DNA from: Faecalicatena contorta
GTDB lineage: Bacteria; Bacillota; Clostridia; Lachnospirales; Lachnospiraceae
Length of the DNA stretch: 64,000 bases
Assembly (NCBI RefSeq): GCF_003149105.1
Contig: NZ_QGDS01000009.1
Coordinates: 101,327-165,326, forward strand
Direction: 5' to 3'
In this document: one piece after another, positions 1 to 8,497 of the stretch
Layout: every line of letters starts with the position of its first letter
Position numbering within the stretch: the first letter of the stretch is position 1
Notes under the pieces: generated by a model
Databases searched by the model: none
What the model saw: the letters and a program-made list of their open reading frames with translations, nothing else
What the model was told of the DNA's origin: nothing
Program-made: the position numbers and the translations under genes

Positions 1-789
1 AATCATGGACTCATGCGTAAAAATGAATCAGAAAGTGTGGTTGAAGTATTTAAAAATCAGCTTCATGCAAACTTAATTTATGTAGACGCTGCAGACAGAT
101 TTTTGGATAAGCTGGCAGGAGTTGCAGACCCTGAAGAAAAAAGAAAGATTATAGGCGGAGAATTCATCCGGGTATTTGAAGAAGAGGCCCGGAAACTGGA
201 TGGAATCGACTTCCTGGGGCAGGGAACAATTTATCCGGATATCATTGAAAGCGGAACTAAAACCGCTAAAATGGTAAAATCCCATCATAATGTAGGAGGT
301 CTTCCGGAAGATTTACAGTTCGAGCTGGTAGAGCCTTTGAAGCAGTTGTTCAAGGATGAAGTTCGTGCATGTGGAATCGAACTGGGGCTGCCTGGAGATA
401 TGGTATACCGTCAGCCGTTCCCAGGACCGGGACTGGGCGTGCGCTGCCTGGGAGCAATTACAAGAGACAGACTGGAAGCAGTCAGAGAGTCAGACGCGAT
501 TCTTCGGGAAGAGTTTGAGAAAGCAGGGCTGGATAAGAAAGTATGGCAGTATTTTACAGCCGTGCCTGATTTCAAATCTGTAGGGATGAAAAACCATGAG
601 AGAACCTTCGAGTATATGGTAATCGTCCGCGCAATCAATACCGTTGATGCCATGACAGCTACAGTTGAAAAAGTGGACTGGGAAGTGCTGGATAAGATAA
701 CAGAACGGATACTGGCAGAAGTGGAGAATGTAAACCGGGTGTGCTATGACATGTCACCCAAGCCGCCGTCTACAATAGAGTTTGAATAG
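1..789 (+). CDS. guaA: GMP synthase (glutamine-hydrolysing), C-terminal part
   Basis: The reading frame is open from the first base, so this is the 3' part of a gene that begins outside the window. The product aminates XMP to GMP with ATP in purine synthesis. The visible part starts at a NHGLMRKNE segment typical of the ATP-pyrophosphatase domain. It continues through [22 protein letters not shown] and the dimerisation domain with [13 protein letters not shown]. It ends in the conserved C-terminus [12 protein letters not shown], in which the PP-T-IE-E pattern contacts XMP. The C-terminus is intact, so the gene is probably functional. It is followed 47 bases later by an unrelated glycosidase gene; no terminator separates them, so read-through is possible. 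Confidence 0.96.
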   Translation, partial: NHGLMRKNESESVVEVFKNQLHANLIYVDAADRFLDKLAGVADPEEKRKIIGGEFIRVFEEEARKLDGIDFLGQGTIYPDIIESGTKTAKMVKSHHNVGGLPEDLQFELVEPLKQLFKDEVRACGIELGLPGDMVYRQPFPGPGLGVRCLGAITRDRLEAVRESDAILREEFEKAGLDKKVWQYFTAVPDFKSVGMKNHERTFEYMVIVRAINTVDAMTATVEKVDWEVLDKITERILAEVENVNRVCYDMSPKPPSTIEFE

Positions 790-836
790 TTGATGGTAGG
801 TTGAATCCCTTATTTTACAAAGGATGGGAGCAAAGG

Positions 837-2093
837 ATGAATCCTATATTACCATTAAAATATTATGTTCCGGATGTTGAAGCAAAAGTATTTAGTGATG
901 GAAAATTGTATCTATATGGCTCTTATGATTTGCCGGGGAATGATGAATATTGTAGTAAAGATTATTATGTATTTTCGTCAGCAGATTTTGTTAATTTTGA
1001 AAAATCAGAATTAGCTTTTACAAATAGGGAGCCTGGGCTCACATGGGCAAAAGGAGACCTTTATGCGCCGGATTGTGCAGAAAAGGACGGTATGTACTAT
1101 TTGTATTTCTGTGCTGCTGATGGTAGTGAAGGCGTTGCAAAAAGTAGGAGCCCAATGGGCCCGTTTATGGAGACAGAGCCTGTTAAAGGGGCGCATCCTT
1201 CTCAAATTGACCCTACGGTATTTATAGATGATGATGGACAGGCATATTATTACTGGGGACAGTTTCAACTTAAAGGAGCAAAGCTGAATGAAGATATGTG
1301 TACGCTTGACATGGAGACCTATAATCCCAGACTGTTAATAGAAGAGAAGGATGGATTTCATGAGGGAGCTTCGATTTGTAAGAGAAATAATCTCTACTAT
1401 ATGGTGTTTGCCGACAGCAGCAGAGGCCGTCCGACTTGCCTCGGATATGCAGTAGCAAAGTCTCCTCTTGGCCCCTTTAAGAAGAAAGGAATAATCATTG
1501 ATAATACTGGCTGTGATCCTTCGAGCTGGAACAACCATGGTTCAATTTGTGAAGTTGATGGTCAATGGTATGTTTTTTATCATCGCTCAACCCATAATTC
1601 GTTTTTTAGCCGAAGAGTATGTGTAGAGCCGATTTTCTTTGAACATGACGGAAGTATAAGAGAAGTAGAGATGACGGTTTGCGGGCAGGAAAAAGAGATA
1701 AAGTGCACATGCAGACTTGAAGCAAGCCGGGCAAGTTGCCTAAACGGAAAGGTGTTTATCGAAGCAGGAACAGCAAAAGGTGATTATGAAGAACATCTGA
1801 CAAATATAAAAAATGGTGATTGGGCAGAGTATAAATATCTAACTTTTGATCATGAAAAGAAGTTTACTGTTGAAGCAGGAAGCTTTACCTATGGCGGTAC
1901 TATTGAAGTACATATTGAATCTTCGGAGGGTCCACAGATAGGTGAAGTGCGGGTGGATAATACGGGCGGCTGGAATAATTATAGAACCTTTAGCTGTGAG
2001 GTAAGTGAAGTCAAAGGACGACAAGCAGTGTACTTAAGATTTACAGGGGACAACAACCGTCTTTTTGATGTAGCAGGATTTTGGTTTGAGTAG
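837..2093 (+). CDS. Intracellular glycoside hydrolase family 43 with C-terminal CBM6-like domain
   Basis: 418 residues, similar to GH43 beta-xylosidase/alpha-L-arabinofuranosidase enzymes. The five-bladed propeller signatures are visible: YYVPDVEAKVF near the N-terminus (probable base Asp), QIDPTVFIDDDGQAYYYWG (Asp that tunes the acid) and FHEGASI (probable acid Glu). The last roughly 120 residues (DWAEYKYLTF to RLFDVAGFWFE) resemble a CBM6-type beta-sandwich. There is no signal peptide, so it should act on imported oligosaccharides in the cytoplasm. I chose ATG 837, with GGGAG six bases upstream, over an in-frame TTG at 801 that lacks a good ribosome site. It lies upstream of, but is separated by a terminator from, a sugar ABC operon. 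The exact substrate (xyloside or arabinoside) is not decidable here. Confidence 0.85.
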   Translation: MNPILPLKYYVPDVEAKVFSDGKLYLYGSYDLPGNDEYCSKDYYVFSSADFVNFEKSELAFTNREPGLTWAKGDLYAPDCAEKDGMYYLYFCAADGSEGVAKSRSPMGPFMETEPVKGAHPSQIDPTVFIDDDGQAYYYWGQFQLKGAKLNEDMCTLDMETYNPRLLIEEKDGFHEGASICKRNNLYYMVFADSSRGRPTCLGYAVAKSPLGPFKKKGIIIDNTGCDPSSWNNHGSICEVDGQWYVFYHRSTHNSFFSRRVCVEPIFFEHDGSIREVEMTVCGQEKEIKCTCRLEASRASCLNGKVFIEAGTAKGDYEEHLTNIKNGDWAEYKYLTFDHEKKFTVEAGSFTYGGTIEVHIESSEGPQIGEVRVDNTGGWNNYRTFSCEVSEVKGRQAVYLRFTGDNNRLFDVAGFWFE

Positions 2094-2223
2094 AGAAAGC
2101 AACGAAAAATGGTGCTCACCTGCACCAAATTTGACCGCAGTTGTCCAAATACCGCTAAAGACCTTGGAGAATTATTTTCTGTAGGAAAGCTGTAAGGTAA
2201 TAAAAAGAATAGAACCAGGAAAA

Positions 2224-2256
2224 GGTGGAGTCAGCGGCTGATGGCTCCGCCTTTTT
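2224..2256 (+). terminator. Intrinsic terminator after the GH43 gene
   Basis: A 10-bp stem (GGTGGAGTCA paired with TGGCTCCGCC, with wobble pairs) and an 8-base loop are followed by TTTTT. It ends the guaA/GH43 transcript. The 130 bases between the GH43 stop and this hairpin hold only a 28-codon frame (2109-2195) that I do not recognise. Confidence 0.75.
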
Positions 2257-2315
2257 CTGCGCTTGAGATTTTTCAGGCTTTTCATTAGTATAAAATAGTA
2301 AAAAGTAACTTATTA

Positions 2316-2366
2316 TTGACAAGAGATATGGAACGTGTTAGTATAAATTCATTAAAACGATTTAAT
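2316..2366 (+). promoter_or_regulatory. Promoter and first LacI-type operator of the sugar ABC operon
   Basis: A TTGACA box (2316-2321), a 17-base spacer and TAGTAT (2339-2344) form a good sigma-A promoter. An imperfect palindrome ATTAAAACGATTTAAT (2351-2366) lies at the expected start point. The same half-site recurs at 2472-2514 and in front of the lacI-type gene at 8453-8464, so it is probably the operator of that repressor. The resemblance to CcpA cre sites is an alternative. Confidence 0.7.
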
Positions 2367-2471
2367 GATTAGCGTAATATTGGATAAATTGCACAAAAAA
2401 GATATTATTTCGCTAGGCAAATATTACAAAAAAATTCTGCAAATCTATTGCAGAAAAATTTATTGCCTTTC

Positions 2472-2514
2472 ATTAAAACGTTTTAATTGCTACTATTTTG
2501 TTAAAACGTTTTAA
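2472..2514 (+). promoter_or_regulatory. Two further operators in the leader of the sugar ABC operon
   Basis: ATTAAAACGTTTTAAT (2472-2487) and TTAAAACGTTTTAA (2501-2514) are perfect palindromes with centres 28 bases apart, about 121 bases downstream of the operator at 2351-2366. They lie in an approximately 270-base 5' leader. The spacing suggests looping or roadblock repression. Apart from these sites and the upstream promoter, nothing else is recognisable between 2257 and 2625. Confidence 0.75.
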
Positions 2515-2625
2515 TGATTAAGATGTCTTAACCTACATAAGTTACAGATTAATTATAGAAGGGAGGGAATGACCGGTTAAGATATTTTAAAATACAACAA
2601 AAAAAACTATTTTGGAGGGAAGAAT

Positions 2626-3675
2626 ATGAAAAAAATTATTTCGTTTCTACTAGTAACAATTATGATGTTCAGTCTTGCAGCATGTGGCGGCAATGATAGT
2701 CAGGGAGAGGGTAATACCTCAGCTGACTCGAATTCGGCGGAAGGTTCGGGAAAAGATTATGAGGTTGTTGTTGTTCCCAAAGATGCTTCAAATCCATGGT
2801 TTGTAAGAATGGAAAGTGGCGTAAAAGAGTATGCTGATGAAACTGGCCTTAATGTTTATCAAAAGGGTACTGATGAAATTGATGCAACAAAGCAGGCACA
2901 GTTGGTGCAGGATTTAATCGCCCAGGGCGTGGATGCTATTTGTGTTGTACCAGTCGATCCGGAATCAATTGAACCGGTATTAAAGCAGGCGAAAGAAGCT
3001 GGAATTGTTGTGATTACGCATGAAGGAGCGGCGCTTGAAAATGTAGATTATGACATTGAAGCATTTTCAAATTCCGGGTACGGCGCATTTATTATGGATA
3101 ATTTAGCAGAGGCTATGGGAGAAGAGGGCGTGTATACGACTATGGTTGCAAGTGTAACAAACGCTTCTCATAATGAATGGGCTGATGCGGCGGTAGAACA
3201 TCAAAAGGCAAATTATCCGAATATGACGTTGTTAAAAGAAGAGCCGCGGGTCGAGTCAAATGACAACGGAGATACAGCTTATAACGTAGCAAAAGAGTTA
3301 TTCAAGAAGTATCCGGACTTAAAAGGTATCATGGGAACCTCATCATTTGATTCACCAGGTATTGCCAGAGCAATTGAAGAGCTTGGACTGGTTGATAAAG
3401 CATTTACATCAGGAACCGGAATGCCGGCTGATAACGCGGAGCTTTTGAAAAGCGGGGTGGTGAAATCTTTGACTTTATGGGATCCGGCACAGGCAGGAAA
3501 GGCGATGATCAGTCTGGCAGTGAAAGTGCTTGATAGTGAAGAGGTAGCAGCGCCACTTGATTTGGGAATTGAAGGATATGATAAGATGCAGTTCCGTGAA
3601 GGAAGTGACACGGTATTAGAGGGTGAAGGATGGATCATCATTGATGCTAAGAATGTAGAATCTTTTGGATTTTAA
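2626..3675 (+). CDS. Sugar-binding lipoprotein of a ribose-type ABC importer
   Basis: 349 residues. It starts with a lipoprotein signal, a basic Met-Lys-Lys start and a hydrophobic stretch ending in the lipobox SLAAC, then a Ser/Gly/Asn-rich linker. The mature part has the periplasmic-binding-protein type 1 fold of RbsB relatives: VVVPKDASNPWFVRMESGV, then AQLVQDLIAQGVDAICVVPVDP, and GIMGTSSFDSPGIARAIEELG. It captures a sugar outside the membrane and delivers it to the two permeases encoded at 5309-7359. The start has GGAGGG nine bases upstream. Downstream enzymes (mutarotase, RpiB-like isomerase) suggest a pentose or deoxy-hexose ligand, but this is inference. Confidence 0.9.
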   Translation: MKKIISFLLVTIMMFSLAACGGNDSQGEGNTSADSNSAEGSGKDYEVVVVPKDASNPWFVRMESGVKEYADETGLNVYQKGTDEIDATKQAQLVQDLIAQGVDAICVVPVDPESIEPVLKQAKEAGIVVITHEGAALENVDYDIEAFSNSGYGAFIMDNLAEAMGEEGVYTTMVASVTNASHNEWADAAVEHQKANYPNMTLLKEEPRVESNDNGDTAYNVAKELFKKYPDLKGIMGTSSFDSPGIARAIEELGLVDKAFTSGTGMPADNAELLKSGVVKSLTLWDPAQAGKAMISLAVKVLDSEEVAAPLDLGIEGYDKMQFREGSDTVLEGEGWIIIDAKNVESFGF

Positions 3676-3683
3676 ATAAGAAA

Positions 3684-3711
3684 GGAAGAGCATTTTGAAA
3701 AATGCTCTTCC
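3684..3711 (+). other. Perfect 12-bp hairpin between binding-protein and ATPase genes
   Basis: GGAAGAGCATTT and AAATGCTCTTCC pair perfectly around a TGAA tetraloop, nine bases after the binding-protein stop codon. No T-run follows, so it is not a standard terminator. Hairpins in this position often protect the 3' end of the binding-protein message and lower expression of the ATPase gene. A similar hairpin sits at the same place in the second ABC operon (39370-39397). Confidence 0.6.
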
Positions 3712-3715
3712 CTGG

Positions 3716-3795
3716 AGAGTGTTTGAAATTCATTCTTGTAATCTCCCGCGAAGTGGAATGCACATCTTACAGAATGCAATTTTTAAACACACTCT
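3716..3795. repeat. Structured intergenic element inside the ABC operon
   Basis: An outer stem (AGAGTGT at 3716-3722 with ACACTCT at 3789-3795) encloses a second imperfect stem (ATTCATTCTTGTAA with TTACAGAATGCAAT). On the minus strand the centre reads AGATGTGCATT, then GGGAGAT. The same two boxes occur in that order in the repeat at 58435-58561, so this may be a degenerate or reversed member of that family. Its function is unknown. Confidence 0.45.
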
Positions 3796-3816
3796 ATGCT
3801 AAGAAGGAGGGTCTTT

Positions 3817-5298
3817 ATGGGAGAATATTTATTTCGGGCAGTTGATATTCACAAGTATTTTGCCGGAGTCCGGGCGCTGGATGGTGTCACATTGGAAATA
3901 AAACCAGGTGAAATCCACTGCCTGGCTGGTGAAAATGGATGTGGCAAGTCAACACTGATTAAGGTGATATCGGGTGTTTACCAAAGAAACTCCGGTACAT
4001 TAGAGTTTGATGGTGAAGTTATTGAAAAAATGACACCAATTGATGCCATTATGAAAGGAATCCAGGTTATCTATCAGGATTTTGCAGTTTTCCCTAATCT
4101 GTCGGTTATGGAAAATCTGGCGATTAACAGCCAATTGGCGGCTAAGAAGAAATTTGTAAATTGGAAAGAAATGCGGAATATTGCCAAAGAGGCAATTGCT
4201 AAAATAGATTTTGAAGTAGACTTGGATGCAAAACTGGAAACCCTTTCGGTAGCAGAAAAGCAGATGGTGGCCATCTGTCGGGCGTTAATGTTTAATGCCC
4301 GGTTAATTATAATGGATGAGCCGACTACCGCCCTAACGAAAAAAGAAGTGCAGGCGTTATTTAAGATTATTATGCAGCTAAAAGCAGAAGGCATAGCAAT
4401 ATTGTTTGTCAGTCATAAGTTGGATGAAGTTTTTGAGATTGCGGAACGCTTTACGGTATTCCGCAACGGGAAATTGATTAAAACGGGTTATACATCGGAA
4501 CTGGATGATAAGAAATTCTCATACTATATGACGGGGAGGGAATTTGAAAATAAAACATTTATACCCGATAAACTTACTGGCCAGCCGGTGCTGGAGGTAA
4601 AAGATATATCACTGTCAGGATGCTATGAGGATATCAGTTTCACAGTCAAAGGCGGAGAAATTATGGGCATTACCGGTCTGCTGGATTCTGGCAGAACCGA
4701 GCTGGCACTCTCCTTATTTGGTATGAAACCGATAGAGAAAGGAGAAATACAGATTCACGGAAGTGCAGTTGAGATTAACAATCCCCAGGCAGCCATTGAA
4801 AATAAAATTGGGTTTGTGCCGGAAGACAGGTTAAGTGAAGGATTGTTTCTGACCCAGAGTATCGGTGATAATATCGTAATTTCAGAGATTGACCACCTGA
4901 TAAGTAAAGGGATTCTAAATCGGGAAAAATACCAGGAAGAAGTAAAACGGTGGGTAGCAGAACTTTCGATTGCCACGCCCAACCCGGATAATGCCGCATC
5001 AACTTTATCCGGCGGTAACCAGCAGAGAATTGTCCTGGCAAAATGGCTGGCGTGCAATCCCGATATTTTGATATTAAATGGTCCCACAGTAGGCGTGGAT
5101 ATTGGCTCGAAACATGATATTCATGGGATTTTGCAAAAACTGGCACGTCAGGGAATGGCGATTATAATTATTTCTGATGATTTGCCGGAGGTAATGGAAA
5201 ACTGTTCTAAGATTCTGATTTTGAAAGACGGGAAGATATCAGGCCAATTGAGTACTCAGGAAATAGATGAAAAAATGATTCTGGACAGGATGATGTAG
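3817..5298 (+). CDS. Sugar ABC importer ATPase with two nucleotide-binding domains (RbsA/XylG type)
   Basis: 493 residues with tandem ABC domains, the usual size for the carbohydrate-uptake CUT2 family. The first domain has Walker A GENGCGKST, a divergent signature LSVAEKQ and Walker B LIIMDEPTTAL. The second has the degenerate P-loop GLLDSGRTEL typical of this family, the signature LSGGNQQ and the segment LILNGPTVGVDIG. There the usual catalytic Glu-Pro after the Walker B aspartate reads Gly-Pro, so the second site is probably weak or inactive. I chose ATG 3817, which has AAGGAGG at optimal distance; an in-frame ATG at 3796 lies upstream of that ribosome site. It energises the permeases encoded next. 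Confidence 0.92.
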   Translation: MGEYLFRAVDIHKYFAGVRALDGVTLEIKPGEIHCLAGENGCGKSTLIKVISGVYQRNSGTLEFDGEVIEKMTPIDAIMKGIQVIYQDFAVFPNLSVMENLAINSQLAAKKKFVNWKEMRNIAKEAIAKIDFEVDLDAKLETLSVAEKQMVAICRALMFNARLIIMDEPTTALTKKEVQALFKIIMQLKAEGIAILFVSHKLDEVFEIAERFTVFRNGKLIKTGYTSELDDKKFSYYMTGREFENKTFIPDKLTGQPVLEVKDISLSGCYEDISFTVKGGEIMGITGLLDSGRTELALSLFGMKPIEKGEIQIHGSAVEINNPQAAIENKIGFVPEDRLSEGLFLTQSIGDNIVISEIDHLISKGILNREKYQEEVKRWVAELSIATPNPDNAASTLSGGNQQRIVLAKWLACNPDILILNGPTVGVDIGSKHDIHGILQKLARQGMAIIIISDDLPEVMENCSKILILKDGKISGQLSTQEIDEKMILDRMM

Positions 5299-5308
5299 GA
5301 GGGGACAA

Positions 5309-6331
5309 ATGAAGAAGACAGTGAAAAAACTATTTCGGCAGAATGAAACGTACATATTTCTGATCATTTTAGCCTTATCAATACTTATTCAGGTGCGCTC
5401 CAGACAGTTTTATACATCAAATAATCTTGTGGATATTCTGTCAGCTATGGTCGTTCCCGGACTTTTTGCAGTCGGAGCCTCTCTGGTTATTTTATCAGGG
5501 GGAATTGATGTTTCCTTTCCCGCACTGGCATCTCTGACGGCTTTTGCAACGACGAAATACTTATTGGGTATAAACTTTGAAGGAAGTGTTCTGGTCCCGA
5601 TTTTGCTGGCACTGGCAATCGGAGCCATATTGGGGGCAGTAAATGGTGTTTTTGTCAGTTATTTTAATTTACCGGCAATGATTGTAACCCTGGGAACGGC
5701 CAGTGTATTTAAAGGATTTATGCAGGGAACTTTAGAATCTAAGCAGCTGGCGGTTATTCCGGCAGGAATGCGGCAATTTGGAACGGCCTCCTTATTTACG
5801 GCAACAAATCCCCAAAGTGGGCTTTCTTCCCGGATGCCGGCTGCATTTTTAGTATTCATATTTGTGCTGGCAATTACTTTTTTTGTACTAAAGTATACAA
5901 TGTTTGGCCGCGGTATTTATGCCATCGGTGGAAATGAAGCAGCTGCTTATAATGCGGGATACAGAGTAAAGAGAACGAAATTTCTGCTATACGTATTTGC
6001 TGGAATGATTGCCAGTGTTGCCGGAATCATCCGGGTATGTATGATGCAGCAGTGCCATCCGACGAATATGCTGGGGATGGAGATGAATATTATTGCCGGT
6101 GTAGTGCTGGGCGGCGTTGCTATTACCGGCGGAAAAGGAACTTTGACCGGCTGTGTATTGGGAACTTTACTAATTGTAATGGTGGAAAACTCATTAATTC
6201 TGATTGGTGTTCCAGTTGTATGGAAGAGTGTGTTTTTAGGGGCATTGATTGTAATCGGAACCGCTATAAGCGCGTATCAGACCGGCAACTCAGGCGGCAG
6301 ACAGAAACAGGGAAAAGGAGGAACAGTATAA
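5309..6331 (+). CDS. Sugar ABC importer permease (RbsC type), first copy
   Basis: 340 residues, highly hydrophobic with about eight to ten membrane segments. It has family motifs ILSGGIDVSFPALASLTAF near residue 60 and a conserved GGNEAAAYNAGYRV cytoplasmic loop. The later NIIAGVVLGGVAITGGKGTLTG is the EAA-like coupling region. It begins ten bases after the ATPase stop with AGGAGGGG as ribosome site. It overlaps the next permease by one base (TAATG), so the two are translationally coupled and presumably form a heterodimeric channel. Confidence 0.92.
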   Translation: MKKTVKKLFRQNETYIFLIILALSILIQVRSRQFYTSNNLVDILSAMVVPGLFAVGASLVILSGGIDVSFPALASLTAFATTKYLLGINFEGSVLVPILLALAIGAILGAVNGVFVSYFNLPAMIVTLGTASVFKGFMQGTLESKQLAVIPAGMRQFGTASLFTATNPQSGLSSRMPAAFLVFIFVLAITFFVLKYTMFGRGIYAIGGNEAAAYNAGYRVKRTKFLLYVFAGMIASVAGIIRVCMMQQCHPTNMLGMEMNIIAGVVLGGVAITGGKGTLTGCVLGTLLIVMVENSLILIGVPVVWKSVFLGALIVIGTAISAYQTGNSGGRQKQGKGGTV

Positions 6332-7359
6332 TGAATAAAAACAGCGGTAGTTTAGCAGAAAAATTCAGACAGACATACAAGAACAACCAACATGTCTGGC
6401 GGCTGCTCATTATTATGGTCTTGTGGTTTGGCTTTATAGCCATTACCAGATTTTCAAAGTTTTATACTGTCGCAAATTTCCAGACAATGTTTGCACAGTT
6501 CCCTGAATTTGGTCTGATGTCACTGGGGGTTATGGTATGTATGATTACGGGCGGAATCGACCTTTCGACCGTGGGGATTGCCAATGTCACCAGTATTTCA
6601 ATGGCCCTCCTTATGCAGAAAGTTGGCGGCGGAAATGCTGAACTTTCAAGCGTATGGGTTGGAATCGTATTTTTGCTGGCAGTGCTGGTCGGAATGGCGG
6701 CTGGTGCTTTGAATGGTGTGCTGGTTTCTAGGTTCCGTATTCCACCCATTCTGGCAACGCTGGGAATGGGAGAATTGTTGACCGGTGTTGGCATTGTATT
6801 GACGAATGGCAGTGCAATCAGCGATTTTCCCAAAACTTTTGCATATGCAATTAATAGTAAAGTAGCAGGGATACCGGTTCAATTTATCATTTTTGCTGCT
6901 GTAGCAGCTATCATGGTATTTTTAATGGTCAAAACTACATATGGAAAGAAGATAATCATGCTTGGTTCCAGTCAAAAAGTGGCGGCCTATAGTGGAATGA
7001 AAGTAAATGCTATATTGATAAAAACTTATGTGATATCGGGAATCTGTTCCGCACTTGGAGGAATGATCATGCTTGCCAACTATAATTCGGCAAGAGCGGA
7101 TTATGGCTCGAATTACACACTGCAGTGCATTCTGATTGTTGTATTGGGCGGAATTAGTCCAAACGGGGGCAAAGGAAAGATCAGTGGGGTATTGCTGGCG
7201 ATTCTCCTGGTCAGAGCGTTAGAAACAGGAATCAACAGGTTTCCGCAGATCAGCAGTTATTATATCTCGTTAATATGGGGGACGGTACTTCTGCTGGTTA
7301 TGGTAATGAATTATTTTACGGAAAAGGGAGTGTCCTTTAACCGTAGGAAAAAAGCTTAG
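6331..7359 (+). CDS. Sugar ABC importer permease (RbsC type), second copy
   Basis: 342 residues starting at the ATG that overlaps the stop of the first permease; a longer upstream frame is only overlap. It has the family motifs GVMVCMITGGIDLSTVGIAN and LGSSQKVAAYSGMKV and the coupling region ILIVVLGGISPNGGKGKISG. Two different permease genes instead of one suggest a heterodimer, as in XylF/AraH-like and autoinducer-2 (LsrC/LsrD) importers. The RBS is AAAAGGAGG. It is followed by the mutarotase gene 15 bases later. Confidence 0.92.
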   Translation: MNKNSGSLAEKFRQTYKNNQHVWRLLIIMVLWFGFIAITRFSKFYTVANFQTMFAQFPEFGLMSLGVMVCMITGGIDLSTVGIANVTSISMALLMQKVGGGNAELSSVWVGIVFLLAVLVGMAAGALNGVLVSRFRIPPILATLGMGELLTGVGIVLTNGSAISDFPKTFAYAINSKVAGIPVQFIIFAAVAAIMVFLMVKTTYGKKIIMLGSSQKVAAYSGMKVNAILIKTYVISGICSALGGMIMLANYNSARADYGSNYTLQCILIVVLGGISPNGGKGKISGVLLAILLVRALETGINRFPQISSYYISLIWGTVLLLVMVMNYFTEKGVSFNRRKKA

Positions 7360-7374
7360 ACATGGAGGTGGCAA

Positions 7375-7704
7375 ATGACAAAGTGTTGTTTTGGCCAGAT
7401 TGGCCGTTTAAAGGCGGAAAAAATACAGGAATATAAAGAATTGCATGCAGCGGTATGGCCGGATGTCTTAAAGAAGATTAAAGACTGCTGCCTGGAAAAT
7501 TATTCAATATTTATAAAAGAGGATTTGGTCTTCGCATATTTCGAGTATACCGGAAATAATTACGAAATGGATATGAGGCGTATGGCTGAGGATGTCATGA
7601 CTCAGAAATGGTGGAAACTCACAAAGCCATGCTTTACAAAGTTAAATGTAAACAGTAATGAACCGTTTTATGAAAATATGGAATCGATATTTCATCTGGC
7701 GTGA
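7375..7704 (+). CDS. rhaM: L-rhamnose mutarotase family protein (RhaM/DUF718)
   Basis: 109 residues, close to the roughly 104-residue length of RhaM, a small dimeric ferredoxin-like-fold enzyme that interconverts sugar anomers. Recognisable are FGQIGRLKAEKIQEYKELHAAVWPDVL with the conserved His near residue 24, NYSIFIKEDLVFAYFEY, and the Trp-Trp pair in TQKWWKLTKPCF. In the family the His, Tyr and Trp residues line the pocket. The true sugar need not be rhamnose; the neighbours include no rhamnose isomerase or rhamnulokinase. The RBS is GGAGGTGG. Confidence 0.85.
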   Translation: MTKCCFGQIGRLKAEKIQEYKELHAAVWPDVLKKIKDCCLENYSIFIKEDLVFAYFEYTGNNYEMDMRRMAEDVMTQKWWKLTKPCFTKLNVNSNEPFYENMESIFHLA

Positions 7705-7717
7705 GAGGAGAGTAGCT

Positions 7718-8284
7718 ATGAAAATGATTAAGGACAAAGAAATATTAGTAGGGGCAGATTTTGCGGGATTCCCGCTGAAAGAGGCGGTAGTGGGGCATTT
7801 GCGGCAAAAAGGATGGAAAGTAACGGATATTGGTGTAAAAGCAGCTGATGAAGAAGCGCCGGAAATGTTTCATCGAATCGGCCTGAAAGTTGGTGCTAAA
7901 ATTACCGAAAAAGAGTTTGAACGGGCGTTATTGTTTTGTGGGACCGGTATGGGGATTCATATTGCGGCAAGTAAGTGCCCGGGGGTACATGCCGGTGTAG
8001 TTGAGAGTGTTCCGGCTGCATTGCGGGCGGTTACAGGCAATGGTGTGAATGTATTGGCCATGGGAGCATTTTATGTAGCTCCGCAGATGGGAAAAGATAT
8101 TGCAGATGCTTATCTGGGTGCAGAACTGGGAAGTGGATATGAATGGTGGCCTAATTTTTATGAATTCCATAAGCTGGCTATTGATGAACTGGGCCAGTTT
8201 GACTATGTAGAATTTAAAAAAAATAACTTCGAAGTAAAACATCTGGGTGACTATCCGTTGAAATTGATGACAAAGCCTGAATAG
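7718..8284 (+). CDS. RpiB/LacAB-family sugar-phosphate isomerase
   Basis: 188 residues. The family interconverts aldose and ketose phosphates through an enediol with a Cys base. The motif LLFCGTGMGIHIAASK carries that Cys and the phosphate-binding GTGMG loop. N-terminal VGADFAGFPLKEAVVGHL matches the usual GSDHAG region, but the catalytic-region DHAG reads DFAG, so substrate specificity probably differs from ribose 5-phosphate. GNGVNVLAMGAFYV follows. The C-terminus is about 40 residues longer than RpiB. I chose ATG 7718 (AGGAG seven bases upstream). No kinase gene is in the operon, so either phosphorylation is done elsewhere or the substrate is unusual. Confidence 0.8.
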   Translation: MKMIKDKEILVGADFAGFPLKEAVVGHLRQKGWKVTDIGVKAADEEAPEMFHRIGLKVGAKITEKEFERALLFCGTGMGIHIAASKCPGVHAGVVESVPAALRAVTGNGVNVLAMGAFYVAPQMGKDIADAYLGAELGSGYEWWPNFYEFHKLAIDELGQFDYVEFKKNNFEVKHLGDYPLKLMTKPE

Positions 8285-8303
8285 TAATAAGGACAAAAAA
8301 GCC

Positions 8304-8341
8304 GGTATGTATTGCGAAAGTTAATATATACCAGTTTTTTT
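8304..8341 (+). terminator. Intrinsic terminator of the sugar ABC operon
   Basis: A ten-pair stem (GGTATGTATT with AATATATACC, including one G-U pair) is followed by AG and seven T residues. It separates the transporter/enzyme operon from the lacI-type gene, which has its own promoter. Confidence 0.8.
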
Positions 8342-8419
8342 GCATTTAAGGTACAGTTCAGCTATCAGCCCGATTCTGCTTTGTTTCATTCTGCTGCGGC
8401 AGAACGCCAGGAGTTGTTG

Positions 8420-8464
8420 TTGACAAAAGCGGAACAGATAACTATTATAAAATAAAACGTTTTA
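8420..8464 (+). promoter_or_regulatory. Promoter and operator of the lacI-type regulator
   Basis: TTGACA (8420-8425), a 17-base spacer and TATTAT (8443-8448) are followed at the expected start point by the palindrome TAAAACGTTTTA (8453-8464). This is the same operator core as at 2472-2514, which indicates autorepression and a shared regulon. Confidence 0.78.
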
Positions 8465-8497
8465 ATTAAAAGTATGGAGATTGTAGGTGAAAATAGA

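Noticed and set aside
2109..2195. 28-codon frame after the GH43 gene
   Set aside because: No clear ribosome site and no recognised family; it could be a gene tail remnant, but I cannot support it.
6037..6330. Extra N-terminal frame before the second permease
   Set aside because: It overlaps the first permease in another frame and encodes a Cys/Arg/Ser-rich sequence without family similarity; the ATG at 6331 has a good ribosome site and overlaps the previous stop.
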